Below are positions 15,319 through 24,764 of a DNA stretch of 64,000 nt, in pieces. Position 1 is the first letter of the stretch. Every line of letters begins with the position of its first letter. Made by a program: the position numbers and the translations under genes. The DNA is taken from assembly GCF_900111015.1 (NCBI RefSeq), contig NZ_FOFS01000014.1, forward strand, positions 1 through 64,000. The letters are read 5' to 3'. Source of the stretch: Solimonas aquatica (lineage in GTDB: Bacteria > Pseudomonadota > Gammaproteobacteria > Nevskiales > Nevskiaceae). The notes under the pieces are model-generated. The model was not told the DNA's origin, made no database searches, and saw only the letters and a program-made list of their open reading frames with translations.

Positions 15319-16227
15319 ATGGAGCTGCGGCATCTGCGTTATTTCCTGGCGGTGGCGGACGAGGCGCATTTCACGCGCGCCGCCGCCAAGCTGGGCATTG
15401 GCCAGCCGCCCTTGTCCCAGCAGATCCAGCAACTGGAGAAGGAACTCGGCACGCCGCTGTTCAAGCGTCTGGCACGCGGCGTGGCCCTGACCGAAGCCGG
15501 CCACGCCTTTGCCGATGACGCCCGCCGCATTCTGCGCGAAGTGGACGATGCCGCGCAGCGCGCGCAGCGTGTGGCGCGCGGCGAGCTGGGCCGGCTGCGC
15601 GTGGGCCTGATCAATTCCGCGCCCTTTCATCCGCTGATCCCGCGCCTGATCCGCGAATTCCGCCGCCGCTATCCCAACGTGGCCTTCTCGCTGGAGGAAC
15701 GCACCACGCCGGGCCTGGTGACGGCGGTGCGCAACCAGAGCGTGGACCTGGCCTTCGTGCGCCCGCTGCTGGGCGATGCCACCGGCCTGCACATGGAGAC
15801 GGTGCTCGACGAAGACCTGATCGTGGCCCTGCCCGCCGGCCACGCCCTGGCAGCCAAGAGCCGCGTGCCCTTGATGGCCCTGTCCATCGAGCCTTTCGTG
15901 CTGTTCTCGCGCGCGGTGGGCGCCGGCCTGCACGATGAAATCGTCAGCGCCTGCGCGCAGGCCGGGTTTTCGCCGCGCGTGCTGCAGGAAGCCTCGCAGG
16001 TGACTTCGATCGTCAATCTGGTGGCCTCGGGCCTGGGCGTGTCCATCGTGCCGGCCTCCATGCAGCACATCCAGGCCGAGGGCGTGACCTTCCGTCCGCT
16101 GACCCGGCCGGTGCCCAAGGCGCGGCTGTCGCTGATCTGCCGCGTGGACACCGCCGAGGCGCCGCAGGTGCGCAAGCTGCGCGATCTGATCAGCGAGCTC
16201 AAGGGCGCGGGCGGCGCCAGGCCTTGA
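15319..16227 (+). CDS. LysR-family transcriptional regulator
   Basis: The 302-aa protein has an N-terminal winged helix-turn-helix (MELRHLRYFLAVADEAHFTRAAAKLGIGQPPLSQQIQQLEKELG, residues 1-44 in outline) and a C-terminal periplasmic-binding-protein-like effector domain (about 90-295). The helix ARGELGRLRVGLI marks the domain junction. It resembles the BenM/CatM subgroup. Placed divergent to aceE and 66 bp upstream of the acetyl-CoA hydrolase/transferase gene, it probably controls the latter, perhaps both; this is inference from position. Confidence 0.92.
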   Translation: MELRHLRYFLAVADEAHFTRAAAKLGIGQPPLSQQIQQLEKELGTPLFKRLARGVALTEAGHAFADDARRILREVDDAAQRAQRVARGELGRLRVGLINSAPFHPLIPRLIREFRRRYPNVAFSLEERTTPGLVTAVRNQSVDLAFVRPLLGDATGLHMETVLDEDLIVALPAGHALAAKSRVPLMALSIEPFVLFSRAVGAGLHDEIVSACAQAGFSPRVLQEASQVTSIVNLVASGLGVSIVPASMQHIQAEGVTFRPLTRPVPKARLSLICRVDTAEAPQVRKLRDLISELKGAGGARP

Positions 16228-16293
16228 GCGCGGTCATCGTCCCGGCGCCGGCGCATCGCATACTGGGACGATCCCTTTCTTGAAGAGCTGCGC

Positions 16294-18432
16294 ATGGCCC
16301 TGATCCTGCAAGACGTGGACGCCGCCGTCGATGCCATCCTGGCGCGCATCGGCAAGACCATCGTGCTCGGCATCCCCCTGGGGCTGGGCAAGCCGGTGGA
16401 ACTGGTCAATGCCCTGTATCGCCGCGCCGAGCAGGATGCTTCCATCCAGCTGCGCATCCTCACTGCGCTGTCCCTGGCCAGGCCGGAGCCCGGCAAGGGC
16501 CTCGAAGGCGCCTTCCTGCAGCCCTTCCTGGATCGCGTCTACGAAGGCGTGCCGGAACTCGACTACGTGCGCGCGCAGCGTGAAGGCCGGCTGCCGGCCA
16601 ACATCGTCATCGAGGAATTCTTCCTGCTCACCGGCGCGCTGCTGCACAACGCCGAGGCGCAGCGGCATTACATCAGCAGCAATTACACGCATGCGGCGCG
16701 CGATGTCTTTGCGCGCGGCTGCAATGTGCTGGCACAGAGCGTCTGCCGGCGCGAGGACGATGCCAGCCGCTACAGCCTGTCCTGCAATCCCGACACCAGC
16801 CCGGAGCTGCTGCGGATGCTGCGCGAGGCGGGGCGGCCGCATCTGCTGGTCGGCGTGCGCAACCAGCAGCTGCCTTATTTCGGCCACGATGCCGAGCTGC
16901 CGGCCGAGGCGTTCGATCTGATCGTGGAGCATCCGCGCTACGACAGCGCGCTGTTCTCCACGCCCAAGCAGCCGATCGCCGACGCCGACTACGCCATCGG
17001 CCTGCACGCCAGCAGCCTGGTGAAGGACGGTGGCACCCTGCAGCTGGGCATCGGCAGCCTGGGCGATGCCATCGTGCAGGGCCTGCTGCTGCGCCAGCAG
17101 AACAATGGCGAGTACCGCGCCCTGCTCGATGCCCTGGGTCCGACGCCGGAACAGCGGGCACTGAGCCAGACCCTGGGCGGACGCGAGCCGCTGCAGCAGG
17201 GCGTCTACGGCGCCACCGAGATGTTCGTCGACGGCTTCTGGCATCTGCTGCGCGCCGGCATCCTCAAGCGCCGCGTCTATGATTTCTGGGCGCTGCAGCA
17301 GCTGGTGGACGAGGGCCGCTGCGATCCCGACGCGCTCTCGCCTTCCGTGCTGGAAGACTTCGATGCGCTGGGCGTACGCACCCTGCGCGGCCAGGACTTC
17401 GCGGTGCTGCAGTACCACGGCTTCTTCAACGAGGCCACGCGCTACGAGCACGGCCATCTGATCGCACCGGACGGCGGGCGCGTGCTGGCCAATTTCGCCG
17501 ACCCCGGCACGCGCGCGGTGATGGCCGAGCAGTGCATGGGCCAGCGCCTGCGCCATGGCATCGTGCTGCATGGCGGCTTCTTCCTGGGCCCGCGTGATTT
17601 CTATCGCGCCCTGCGCGAGCTGAGCGAGGCGCAGCGCGACCGCATCGGCATGAGCGGCGTGGACAGGATCAACCAGCTGGACCGCAATCCGCGCCTCTAC
17701 CGTCTGCAGCGCCGCGATGCCCGCTTCATCAACACCACGATGATGGCCACGCTCTCCGGCGCCTTCGTCAGCGACGGCCTGGCCGACGGCACCGTGGTTT
17801 CCGGCGTGGGCGGGCAGTACAACTTCGTGGCGCAGGCACAGCAGCTGCCGGGCGGGCGCTCGATCCTGCTGCTGCGCGCGGTGCGTGAGAACCATCCGGC
17901 CAGCAGCAACATCGTCTTCAACTACGGACACATCACCATTCCCCGGCATCTGCGCGATCTGCTCATCACCGAGTACGGCATCGCCGAGCTGCGCTCCCGC
18001 AATGACAACGAAGTGGCCAAGGCCCTGATCGGCATCGCCGACTCCCGCTTCCAGCCGCGCCTGCTGGCGCAGGCCAAGCAGGCCGGCAAGATCGAAGCCG
18101 GCTGGCAGATCCCCGAAGCGCAGCGCCACAACACGCCGGAAGCCCTGGCGGAGAAGCTGGCACCGTATCGCCAGCGCGGCCTGTTGCCCCTGCTGCCCCT
18201 GGGCTCCGACTTCGACGCCGTGGAAGAAGCCTTGCTGCCCGCACTCGGCCGCCTGCGCAAGCTGGCCGCCGAAACGCCGAAGTGGAAGCTGCTGCTGCAA
18301 CTGGCCGGCTTTCGCGCCGACACGATTCCCGAATCGCTGCAGCCGCATCTCAGGCGCCTGAAGCTCGACCAGCCGCAGACCCTGGAACAGCGCGTCGCGC
18401 GCATGCTGCTGGTGCGCCTGCTTCGCGACTGA
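16294..18432 (+). CDS. acetyl-CoA hydrolase/transferase family protein
   Basis: The 712-aa protein belongs to the Cat1-type family that hydrolyses acetyl-CoA or moves CoA between acids. The C-terminal half has the AcetylCoA_hyd_C signature: SGVGGQYNFVAQAQQLPGGRSILLLRA, then VFNYGHITIPRHLRDLLITEYGIAELR, and a terminal part that interacts with CoA. The N-terminal domain (GIPLGLGKPVELVNALYRRA) resembles the start of the family's CoA-transferase fold. It is longer than the roughly 500-residue classic members, matching the long form found in Pseudomonas-like bacteria. Co-oriented with the LysR gene. Confidence 0.88.
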   Translation: MALILQDVDAAVDAILARIGKTIVLGIPLGLGKPVELVNALYRRAEQDASIQLRILTALSLARPEPGKGLEGAFLQPFLDRVYEGVPELDYVRAQREGRLPANIVIEEFFLLTGALLHNAEAQRHYISSNYTHAARDVFARGCNVLAQSVCRREDDASRYSLSCNPDTSPELLRMLREAGRPHLLVGVRNQQLPYFGHDAELPAEAFDLIVEHPRYDSALFSTPKQPIADADYAIGLHASSLVKDGGTLQLGIGSLGDAIVQGLLLRQQNNGEYRALLDALGPTPEQRALSQTLGGREPLQQGVYGATEMFVDGFWHLLRAGILKRRVYDFWALQQLVDEGRCDPDALSPSVLEDFDALGVRTLRGQDFAVLQYHGFFNEATRYEHGHLIAPDGGRVLANFADPGTRAVMAEQCMGQRLRHGIVLHGGFFLGPRDFYRALRELSEAQRDRIGMSGVDRINQLDRNPRLYRLQRRDARFINTTMMATLSGAFVSDGLADGTVVSGVGGQYNFVAQAQQLPGGRSILLLRAVRENHPASSNIVFNYGHITIPRHLRDLLITEYGIAELRSRNDNEVAKALIGIADSRFQPRLLAQAKQAGKIEAGWQIPEAQRHNTPEALAEKLAPYRQRGLLPLLPLGSDFDAVEEALLPALGRLRKLAAETPKWKLLLQLAGFRADTIPESLQPHLRRLKLDQPQTLEQRVARMLLVRLLRD

Positions 18433-18555
18433 GCCGGCTCGCTCGCCGCAGTTGTCTGAGCGGGCCTGCCCGCGACTGGAACCTTTGTCAGCTGTGGGCT
18501 GGCCCGCAGCGATCAGGATCTGCGGCGACCCGGACACAGCAGCGAGCCGCAGGCC
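18433..18555. repeat. REP-like cluster between convergent genes
   Basis: Between the CoA-transferase and the exported-protein gene are two palindromes, GAGCGGGCCTGCCCGCGAC (about 18467-18485) and GTGGGCTGGCCCGCAGCGA (about 18495-18515), in REP style. There is no coding frame and no T-rich terminator tail. Confidence 0.55.
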
Positions 18556-19494
18556 TCAGTACTTCACCTCAATCCGCCCACTCAGCGCGCCGTAATGCCA
18601 GGCCAGACCCTGGAAGTACGTGCGCAGCTCCTCGCGGATATTTACCGTCACCGGATAACCCTTGGCGTCCACGCCCGTGCCCGTTGCCGTCAGCGTCGAG
18701 ACCGCGCTCTTGCCCAGCAGGCGCGGATACTGCGGCTTGAAGGTCCAGGTGGGGTTGTCGATGGTGAGACGCTCACCCGAGGGCAGCAGATACACGATGC
18801 TGCCGCCGGTCACCGTGCCGGTGAAGCGCGCCGGATCGGGCAGCAGCTGGATGGTCGCCTTGCCCGCCGTGCTGCTGCCTTCGTTGCTCAGATCCCTGCC
18901 GCCGTAGCCGTTGCCGGTCCAGGTGTCGGCGTACGACACCGGCAGCGGCGTGGCGCTGTCGTGAAGCTGCACATGGGTGAGGTCAAAGCGATTGTTGGCG
19001 CTGGCGATGGTGGCGGCGCTGAGATTGCGCAGGCCCGAGGACGCCGGAATGGCGTAATCGGCCACGCCCGCCACCGTGCTCAGCGGATAGACGATGGACG
19101 CGCCGCTGCTGTCGGTGCCGTACACGGTCAGATCATTGCCGACGCCATAGTCGTTGATGCGCAGGCTGAGCAGATCGAAGCTCACGCCCACCGGCGGTAC
19201 CAGATTCACATAGCCGCCCACGGCCGGCGAGGTGCCGTACTTGCCCACCGCCAGATAGCCCGGCGCATTGGCCGGGAACAGATTGCTGGCCGTGCAGGTG
19301 GAGCTGGCATTGCCGGCGCCGAGCAGCGTGGAATCAAACTCATAGTTCTGCACCACCACCTTGCACAGCACCGGCGCCGAGGCCGTACGTGATACGGGCG
19401 TGGTGTCAGGAAAGTTGATGAGCAGATCGCTGGCCGAAGCCAGACCCGAAGCCGCCATGCCCAGCGCCAGAACGCAGACTGCCTTGAAACGCAT
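18556..19494 (-). CDS. hypothetical exported protein, 312 aa
   Basis: A clear Sec signal peptide (MRFKAVCVLALGMAASGLASA) leads to a mature protein rich in Ser, Thr, Gly and Asn with predicted beta-strand repeats (LLSLRINDYGVGNDLTVYGTD, RFTGTVTGGSIVYLLPSG). Two Cys residues (in APVLCKVV and SSTCTAS) could form a disulphide. I recognise no family; the look is that of a secreted or surface beta-protein. It is isolated, flanked by repeat-rich sequence on both sides. Confidence 0.75.
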   Translation of the reverse strand: MRFKAVCVLALGMAASGLASASDLLINFPDTTPVSRTASAPVLCKVVVQNYEFDSTLLGAGNASSTCTASNLFPANAPGYLAVGKYGTSPAVGGYVNLVPPVGVSFDLLSLRINDYGVGNDLTVYGTDSSGASIVYPLSTVAGVADYAIPASSGLRNLSAATIASANNRFDLTHVQLHDSATPLPVSYADTWTGNGYGGRDLSNEGSSTAGKATIQLLPDPARFTGTVTGGSIVYLLPSGERLTIDNPTWTFKPQYPRLLGKSAVSTLTATGTGVDAKGYPVTVNIREELRTYFQGLAWHYGALSGRIEVKY

Positions 19495-20317
19495 GCCCTG
19501 TCTCCCTGTGCATCGGCCGCGTGTCTTGGGCGGATGCGGTGTTGAATGAAGGCGGCAAGCTTGGGGCTTGCGTCTTAAACGCTGCTTAAGTGCGAAGCAC
19601 GGCAGGCAGGGTGATCATCAACACGCTGCTGGCGTTGCCAGCGTCCGCGACCTTCCAGAACGAAGACAAATCGTAAGGCGGCTTAGGCGCGTGAGCGCCG
19701 TAAGCCGCCGTTGTGGGGTTGCTGTTGTTGCTTCGTTTTGTTCCTGATCTATTGGCTTCTTCCACCGCCCTTCGGCGGCGGAGTCCGCGAAGCCTCCCCC
19801 GTAGGTCGCTTCGCTCTTTGCTTGTGCAAAGAAAAGGAACCAAAAGAAAGCACACCCCGGCTCCGGCGCCAGAGACGGGGACCCCAAAGTCAAAAGCAAC
19901 AGCGCAGCGACGCTCCGCGCGCGAAGCCGCTGTTGCTGTGGCTTTGCTTTTAAACCCCCTTTGCCTCGCACCGAGCAGCGCAGCGAGCGCAGTGGAAGAA
20001 TCGAACAGGAAGTTCGATTCAGTTGCAGCCGCGCCAGGGATGGCGCGTCTGCAACGGCCCCGAGCACGCGAGCAGCGCTTACCTGCCGGCGCCGCGACAG
20101 CGGCGACGGATGCGAGGCGTAGGGCGTGTTTTCTCTTGGGTACTTCTCTTTGCACGAGCAAAGAGAGCAGAAGCGACCTACGGGGGAGCTTCTGCCTCGG
20201 GCGCCGGAGGCGCACGAAACCAAGGCGCAATCGAGCGATCAGCCAAGAGACGAGAGTGGCGGCTTGCGGCGCTCACGCGCCCAAGCCAGCCTACATGTCC
20301 TTGGCTGACTTCCGAAC
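19495..20317. other. 823-bp gene-free interval dominated by repeats
   Basis: This interval contains the inverted-repeat element described at 19671-20295 plus about 175 bp upstream of the exported-protein gene. Overlapping open frames exist on both strands because the repeat is GC-rich and palindromic; none has a domain, a ribosome site or unique coding character. Confidence 0.6.
19671..20295. repeat. Inverted-repeat-bounded repeat element, copy B (about 0.62 kb)
   Basis: The ends are imperfect inverted copies of a palindrome-containing sequence: left GTAAGGCGGCTTAGGCGCGTGA (from 19673) and right, in reverse, GTAGGCTGGCTTGGGCGCGTGA. Farther in, the two halves again match in inverse: CTCCCCCGTAGGTCGCTTC followed by TTTGC(T)TGTGCAAAGA and a purine-rich AAGAAA tract (19793-19850 versus about 20118-20192 reversed). 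The centre holds two strong hairpins: GAATCGAAC/GTTCGATTC and GTTGCAG...GCGCC/GGCGC...CTGCAAC (about 20002-20054). No transposase is encoded. Confidence 0.7.
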
Positions 20318-20839
20318 TCACCGCAGCCGCGGAATCTCCATCGGCTGCGGCTCAAACCCCTTGCCTCGCAACCAATCCCGCAGCGCATGCCCCGTCCCCG
20401 CCTCCCAATATCGCGCCTGATCAAACGGCACATGCTTCCACGCCACCAGCTCCTCGTTGAGCTGCACCGTGCCGCGCGCGGGCACGTGGTAGGCGATGAT
20501 CAGCTGGTTCATGCGGGAAAAGCCGTAGTGGCCGATGAAGCTGGCGCCCAGCGGTTCCAGGCCCAGCTCTTCCTGCACTTCGCGCTGCACGGCCTCTTCG
20601 GGGATTTCGTTCTTTTCCAGAAAACCGGTGATCAGGGCGTAGAACTCGCCGGGCCAGGCGGCGTTGCGGGCGAGCAGGATGTGGCCTTCGTGTTCGACCA
20701 CGGCGGCGACCACGGGCGTGGGGTTGTCCCAGAACACGAAACCGCAGCCGGGCGTGTGGCAGGCGCGACGCGTGAAGCCGCCTTCTTCGCGATCGGCAAG
20801 GGGCTGGGCACAGCGCGGGCAGTATTGGTAATGGCTCAT
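20318..20839 (-). CDS. Nudix hydrolase with N-terminal zinc ribbon
   Basis: The 173-aa protein has four Cys (7, 10, 27, 32) forming a zinc-ribbon like that of NADH pyrophosphatase NudC, then a Nudix domain with the complete box GX5EX7REUXEEXGU at residues 72-94 (Gly72, Glu78, Arg86-Glu87, Glu90-Glu91, Gly93). It should hydrolyse a nucleoside-diphosphate-linked substrate; the substrate is unknown. It overlaps the upstream thioesterase gene by 4 bp (ATGA-type), indicating translational coupling. Confidence 0.9.
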   Translation of the reverse strand: MSHYQYCPRCAQPLADREEGGFTRRACHTPGCGFVFWDNPTPVVAAVVEHEGHILLARNAAWPGEFYALITGFLEKNEIPEEAVQREVQEELGLEPLGASFIGHYGFSRMNQLIIAYHVPARGTVQLNEELVAWKHVPFDQARYWEAGTGHALRDWLRGKGFEPQPMEIPRLR

Positions 20840-21270
20840 GGCAGGGCGGCGTAACGGGCGCGAGCGGTGAGGATTTCACGATCTTCGCATGTCAGCCGCA
20901 CCGCCACATCCAGGCGCGAACGCCGGCCGGCGCGCAGCTGTTCGATGAAGCGCGGCCAGTCTTCGGGCAGCTGCGCCTCGGCAAAAAATGTGGCAGTGCC
21001 GGGCGCGAGATAGTCGCAGTCGTAATGCTGGATCACCAGATTGGGATGCAGCTGCTCCGCTTGCAGCTCCACATAGAGCAGCGTCCAGCCGGCGACGATG
21101 CCCAGCGTGGCCAGGCTGCCGCCGAACACGGTGCCGTGCGGATTGCGGTTGGCGTCCAGCGGCGCGGCGATGCGCAGGCGACCTTCGCCGCACTGCGTCA
21201 CGCGCAGCTGCATGGCGGCGGTGAGGGGAATCTCTTGCTGCAGAAAGGCGGTGAGTGCTTCAGGCGTCAT
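20836..21270 (-). CDS. YiiD C-terminal-type thioesterase domain protein
   Basis: This 144-aa hot-dog-fold protein has the NPHGTVFGGSLATLGIVAGW segment and the following VIQHYDCDYLAPG strand typical of the YiiD_C putative thioesterase family. It is likely cytoplasmic; no substrate is known. It is translationally coupled with the Nudix gene downstream, suggesting the two act together on a CoA- or nucleotide-linked metabolite (inference). Confidence 0.85.
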   Translation of the reverse strand: MTPEALTAFLQQEIPLTAAMQLRVTQCGEGRLRIAAPLDANRNPHGTVFGGSLATLGIVAGWTLLYVELQAEQLHPNLVIQHYDCDYLAPGTATFFAEAQLPEDWPRFIEQLRAGRRSRLDVAVRLTCEDREILTARARYAALP

Positions 21271-21363
21271 CGGGTCTGGTGTGGGTGATGGGGTCCGAAA
21301 GCCGGCATGCGGATGTCATGCCGGCGCAGGCGGGATGTGCGCCGGTACAGGCATGACAGGCCC
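21271..21363. repeat. dispersed palindromic repeat between thioesterase and kdpE
   Basis: The interval holds GCCGGCATGCGGATGTCATG and CCGGCGCAGGCGGGATGTGC, GCCGG-centred palindromes related to the CTGCGCGGG...ATGAC type repeat near 1165-1200. It is downstream of kdpE and may mark the 3' end of the kdp transcript, though there is no T-run. Confidence 0.4.
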
Positions 21364-22059
21364 TCAGGCCTCGGGTGCGCGCAGACGATAGCCGACTCCG
21401 GCTTCGGTCTGCAGCAGCTGCGGCTGCTGCGCATCGGCTTCGATCTTCTGGCGCAGCTGGCGCACGTAGATGCGCAGGTATTGCACATCGCTGACTTCCT
21501 GCGAGTCCCACACCGCCTTGAGCAGATGCTTGTGCGTGAGCACCTTGCCGGCGTGCAGCACCAGCTGCTCCAGCAGCGCGTATTCCTTCGGCGACAGCCG
21601 CAGTTCCGCACCGGCGAGCTGCACGCGGCGATGCACCAGGTCCACACGCAGCGCGCCGCTCTGATACACCGGCCGCGCGCCCTGCTGCTGCAGACGATGA
21701 CGCAGCGCGGCGCGGATGCGCGCCATGAGTTCTTCGCTGCCGAAGGGTTTGCTCACGTAGTCGTCGGCCCCTTCGTCCAGGGCCTGCACCTTGCTGGCTT
21801 CGAAGTGGCGGCTGGAGAGCACCAGCACCGGCAGCGCGCTATGACGGCGCAGCTCGCGCAGCAATTCCAGGCCGTCGCCATCGGGCAGGCCCAGGTCCAG
21901 AATCATCAGGTCCGGTTTGTCGCTGGCCAGCGCCGCGCGTGCGCCGCGCAGATCGGCGGCTTCCAGCACCTCGTAGTCCTGCGCTTCCAGCGTGGTGCGC
22001 AGCAGGCGCCGGATGGGTTTTTCATCGTCCACCACCAGAATGCGCGCGCCGTGGCTCAT
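21364..22059 (-). CDS. kdpE: KdpE response regulator
   Basis: OmpR/PhoB-type activator of the kdp operon. The 231 aa contain a receiver domain (about 6-118; acidic pocket Asp11-Asp12, phospho-acceptor Asp55 in LMILDLGLPD, Lys in VSKPF) and a C-terminal winged helix (about 130-228) with LSPKEYALLEQLVLHAGKVLTHKHLL. Its start overlaps the kdpD stop by 4 bp, so the pair is translationally coupled. It is last in the operon. Confidence 0.95.
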   Translation of the reverse strand: MSHGARILVVDDEKPIRRLLRTTLEAQDYEVLEAADLRGARAALASDKPDLMILDLGLPDGDGLELLRELRRHSALPVLVLSSRHFEASKVQALDEGADDYVSKPFGSEELMARIRAALRHRLQQQGARPVYQSGALRVDLVHRRVQLAGAELRLSPKEYALLEQLVLHAGKVLTHKHLLKAVWDSQEVSDVQYLRIYVRQLRQKIEADAQQPQLLQTEAGVGYRLRAPEA

Positions 22060-24764
22060 GCCGGGTTCTCGCTGGGCGTGCGCAGCAGGCTGGCGGGGAA
22101 TTCGATCTCGAAGATCGCGCCGCTGCCTTCTTCCTGATTGCGCACGCGGATGCGGCCGCCCATGGCCTGCACGAAGCCGCGACAGATGGCCAGACCCAGG
22201 CCGGTGCCGGCGCGTTGCCGGTCGGCCTGCTGGATGCGGTAGAAGACATCGAAGATGCGTTCCTGCTCCGCCGGCGGAATGCCGGGACCGTGATCGGCCA
22301 CTTCCAGGGTCAGCGCATAACGGTGCTGCTGCACGCGCAGGCTGATCTGGCTCTGCTCGGGCGCGTACTTGGCGGCGTTGTCGAGCAGGTTCACCAGCAC
22401 CTGTTCCAGCAGCGTGGCATCGGCCAGCAGAAACGGCGGCAGCGTGGGCAGCTCCAGCTGCAGGCGATGCCGCGCCAGCAGCTTGGCGCTGCGCTGCACG
22501 GCGGCCTGCACCACGTCCTGCAGATCACAGAGTTCGCGCTTGACCTGCAGGGCGCCGGCGTCGAGGCGCGTCATGTCCAGCAGATTGGCGACGAAGCGGC
22601 TCATGCGCTCGGTTTCATCCTGCGCGGTGGCCAGCAGCTCATCGCGCTGCGCGGCGCTGTAGCGCGCGTCATAGGCGCGCAGCGAGGTGATGGCGCCGAG
22701 GATGCCGGCCAGCGGCGTGCGCAGATCATGCGATACCGAGGTGAGCATGGCGGCGCGCATCTTTTCGGTCTCGGCCAGCATCTTGGCCTGGTCCACGTCC
22801 TTGGCCAGACGGATGCGTTCGGCACCGATGGCCACCAGATCGGCCAGCGCATCCAGCAGCCGGCGCTCGCCGGCGCTGAGGCGCCGCTGCAGCAGACCGA
22901 TCACGCCCACCACGGCCTGCTCCGAATACATGGGCAGAAACAGCCAGCGCGCGCCAGGCAGAGTGTCGGAGCCATGGCCGGTGGGCTGCGCCTTGTCGCG
23001 ACACCAGTTGGCGGCGGCCAGATCGGCTTCCTCCAGCACCGCCTGCGGCGAGGACGCGCCACGGATTTTCAAGCCATCGGGCTCGGCGGCCAGCACCACC
23101 GCCTCGGCATCCAGCATCTGCGCAATGCGTCGCGCCGCCACCTGCATGAGTTCATCCAGGCGCCGCAGTCCGGCGATCTGGCGGCTGAACTGCAGCAGCT
23201 CGCCATTGAGCATGGCCTGATCGCTGGCCAGCTGCGCCTGCTCGCGGCCGCGCGCGGTGAGGCGGCTGGTGAACACCGCCGTGGCGAGAAAGGCGATGAG
23301 CGCCAGCACATTCGCCGGGTCACCGATGGTGAAGGTGTACAGCGGCGGCAGGAACAGGAAGTTGTACGCCAGCGCGCTGAGCAGGGCGCAGGCCAGGCCC
23401 GGCATCAGGCCGCCGCGCATCGCCGCCAGCATCACCGCCGGCAGAAACACCAGCGAGACATTGGGCAAGCTCAGGTAACGGTCCAGCAGCAGGCCCACGG
23501 CGGTGGCGATGGCGGCGTAGAGCAGCGCGCGCAAGTGATCGGCACCGCGTCCCCAGTACCAGACGGGCGCGGGCGTGACGCGGCGCATGCTGCGTTCGCT
23601 GCCCGCGGGATCGACCGCCAGCACCTGCACGGTGAAGCCCTGCGCGCGACGCAGGAGCTCACGCGCCAGCGAGCCATGCAGCAGCTCGTGCAGGCGCGAC
23701 CGCGGCCGGCGCCCGAGTATCAGCTGCGTGATGTTGTGCTCGCGCACCAGATGCAGCAGCGTGTCCACCAGATCGGCGCCGCCCGGCAGGGTCTGCGTAT
23801 CGGCGCCCAGCTGCTCGGCCAGGCGCAGCGTGGCCAGCACCTGCTCGCGCTGGTGCTCGCTCAAGCGCAGGCTGCGCGCGGTTTCCAGATGCAGGGCGGT
23901 CCAGGGTGCATCGAGCTTGTCGGCCAGGCGCTTGGTATAGCGCACCAGATCCGGCCCGCTGCCGGAATCGTCCACGCAGACCAGCACGCGCTCGGCCGCC
24001 GCCCAGACCTGCGCCACCCCGCGCACGCGACGCTGCTGCTGCAGCTGATCCTCCACGCTCTCGGCGGTGCGGCGCAGGGCCAGCTCGCGCAGCGCGGTGA
24101 GATTGGCGCCGGTGAAGTAATGCTGCAGGGCGCGTTCGCCGGCCTCGCCGCGATACACCTTGCCCTCGCGCAGGCGCTGCATGAGATCGGCGGGGGTGAT
24201 GTCCACCACCTCGATCTCTTCCGCCGCTTCCAGCACCGAGTCGGGCACGGTCTCGCGCACGCGCACATGGGTGATGCTGGCCACCACATCGTTGAGGCTT
24301 TCCAGATGCTGGATGTTGAGCGTGCTGTAGACATCGATGCCGGCATCCAGCAGCTCCAGCACGTCCTGCCAGCGCTTGGGATGGCGCGAGCCCGGCGCGT
24401 TGCTGTGCGCCAGCTCGTCGATCAGGGCCAGCTGCGGACGACGCTGGAGCAGGGCATCCAGGTCCAGCTCTTCCAGCTCGGCGTTCTGATAACGCTCGCG
24501 GCGGCGCGGCAGGATTTCCAGGCCGGCAAGCAGGGCCTGGGTTTCGACACGGCCATGGGTTTCCACGATGCCGGCCACCACATCCACGCCGGCTTCGCGC
24601 CGGCGCCGCGCCGACTGCAGCATCTCGTAAGTCTTGCCCACGCCCGGCGCCGCGCCGAGAAAGATCTTCAGCCGGCCGCGCCCCGCACGCTGCGCATCAC
24701 GCAGCAGCGCCTCGGGCGAGGGACGGCGATCCGGATCGGTCGGCGTGGCGGGCGGCAGGTTCAT
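22056..24764 (-). CDS. kdpD: KdpD osmosensitive potassium sensor histidine kinase
   Basis: Membrane sensor kinase for potassium limitation; phosphorylates KdpE. At 902 aa it has the full KdpD architecture: N-terminal KdpD domain with Walker A GAAPGVGKT (38-45), a universal-stress-protein-like domain (about 250-370), four closely spaced membrane helices (about 400-500), a GAF-like domain, then HisKA with His at about 679 (SVSHDLRTPL) and HATPase (N box LLDNAAKYAP, G box DHGPGIPP). The gap to kdpC upstream holds a half REP-like sequence. Confidence 0.96.
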   Translation of the reverse strand: MNLPPATPTDPDRRPSPEALLRDAQRAGRGRLKIFLGAAPGVGKTYEMLQSARRRREAGVDVVAGIVETHGRVETQALLAGLEILPRRRERYQNAELEELDLDALLQRRPQLALIDELAHSNAPGSRHPKRWQDVLELLDAGIDVYSTLNIQHLESLNDVVASITHVRVRETVPDSVLEAAEEIEVVDITPADLMQRLREGKVYRGEAGERALQHYFTGANLTALRELALRRTAESVEDQLQQQRRVRGVAQVWAAAERVLVCVDDSGSGPDLVRYTKRLADKLDAPWTALHLETARSLRLSEHQREQVLATLRLAEQLGADTQTLPGGADLVDTLLHLVREHNITQLILGRRPRSRLHELLHGSLARELLRRAQGFTVQVLAVDPAGSERSMRRVTPAPVWYWGRGADHLRALLYAAIATAVGLLLDRYLSLPNVSLVFLPAVMLAAMRGGLMPGLACALLSALAYNFLFLPPLYTFTIGDPANVLALIAFLATAVFTSRLTARGREQAQLASDQAMLNGELLQFSRQIAGLRRLDELMQVAARRIAQMLDAEAVVLAAEPDGLKIRGASSPQAVLEEADLAAANWCRDKAQPTGHGSDTLPGARWLFLPMYSEQAVVGVIGLLQRRLSAGERRLLDALADLVAIGAERIRLAKDVDQAKMLAETEKMRAAMLTSVSHDLRTPLAGILGAITSLRAYDARYSAAQRDELLATAQDETERMSRFVANLLDMTRLDAGALQVKRELCDLQDVVQAAVQRSAKLLARHRLQLELPTLPPFLLADATLLEQVLVNLLDNAAKYAPEQSQISLRVQQHRYALTLEVADHGPGIPPAEQERIFDVFYRIQQADRQRAGTGLGLAICRGFVQAMGGRIRVRNQEEGSGAIFEIEFPASLLRTPSENPA

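Noticed and set aside
19618-20460. Several overlapping frames of 80-235 aa on both strands
   Set aside because: They lie on an inverted-repeat element whose GC-rich palindromes remove stops; no domains and mutual overlap.
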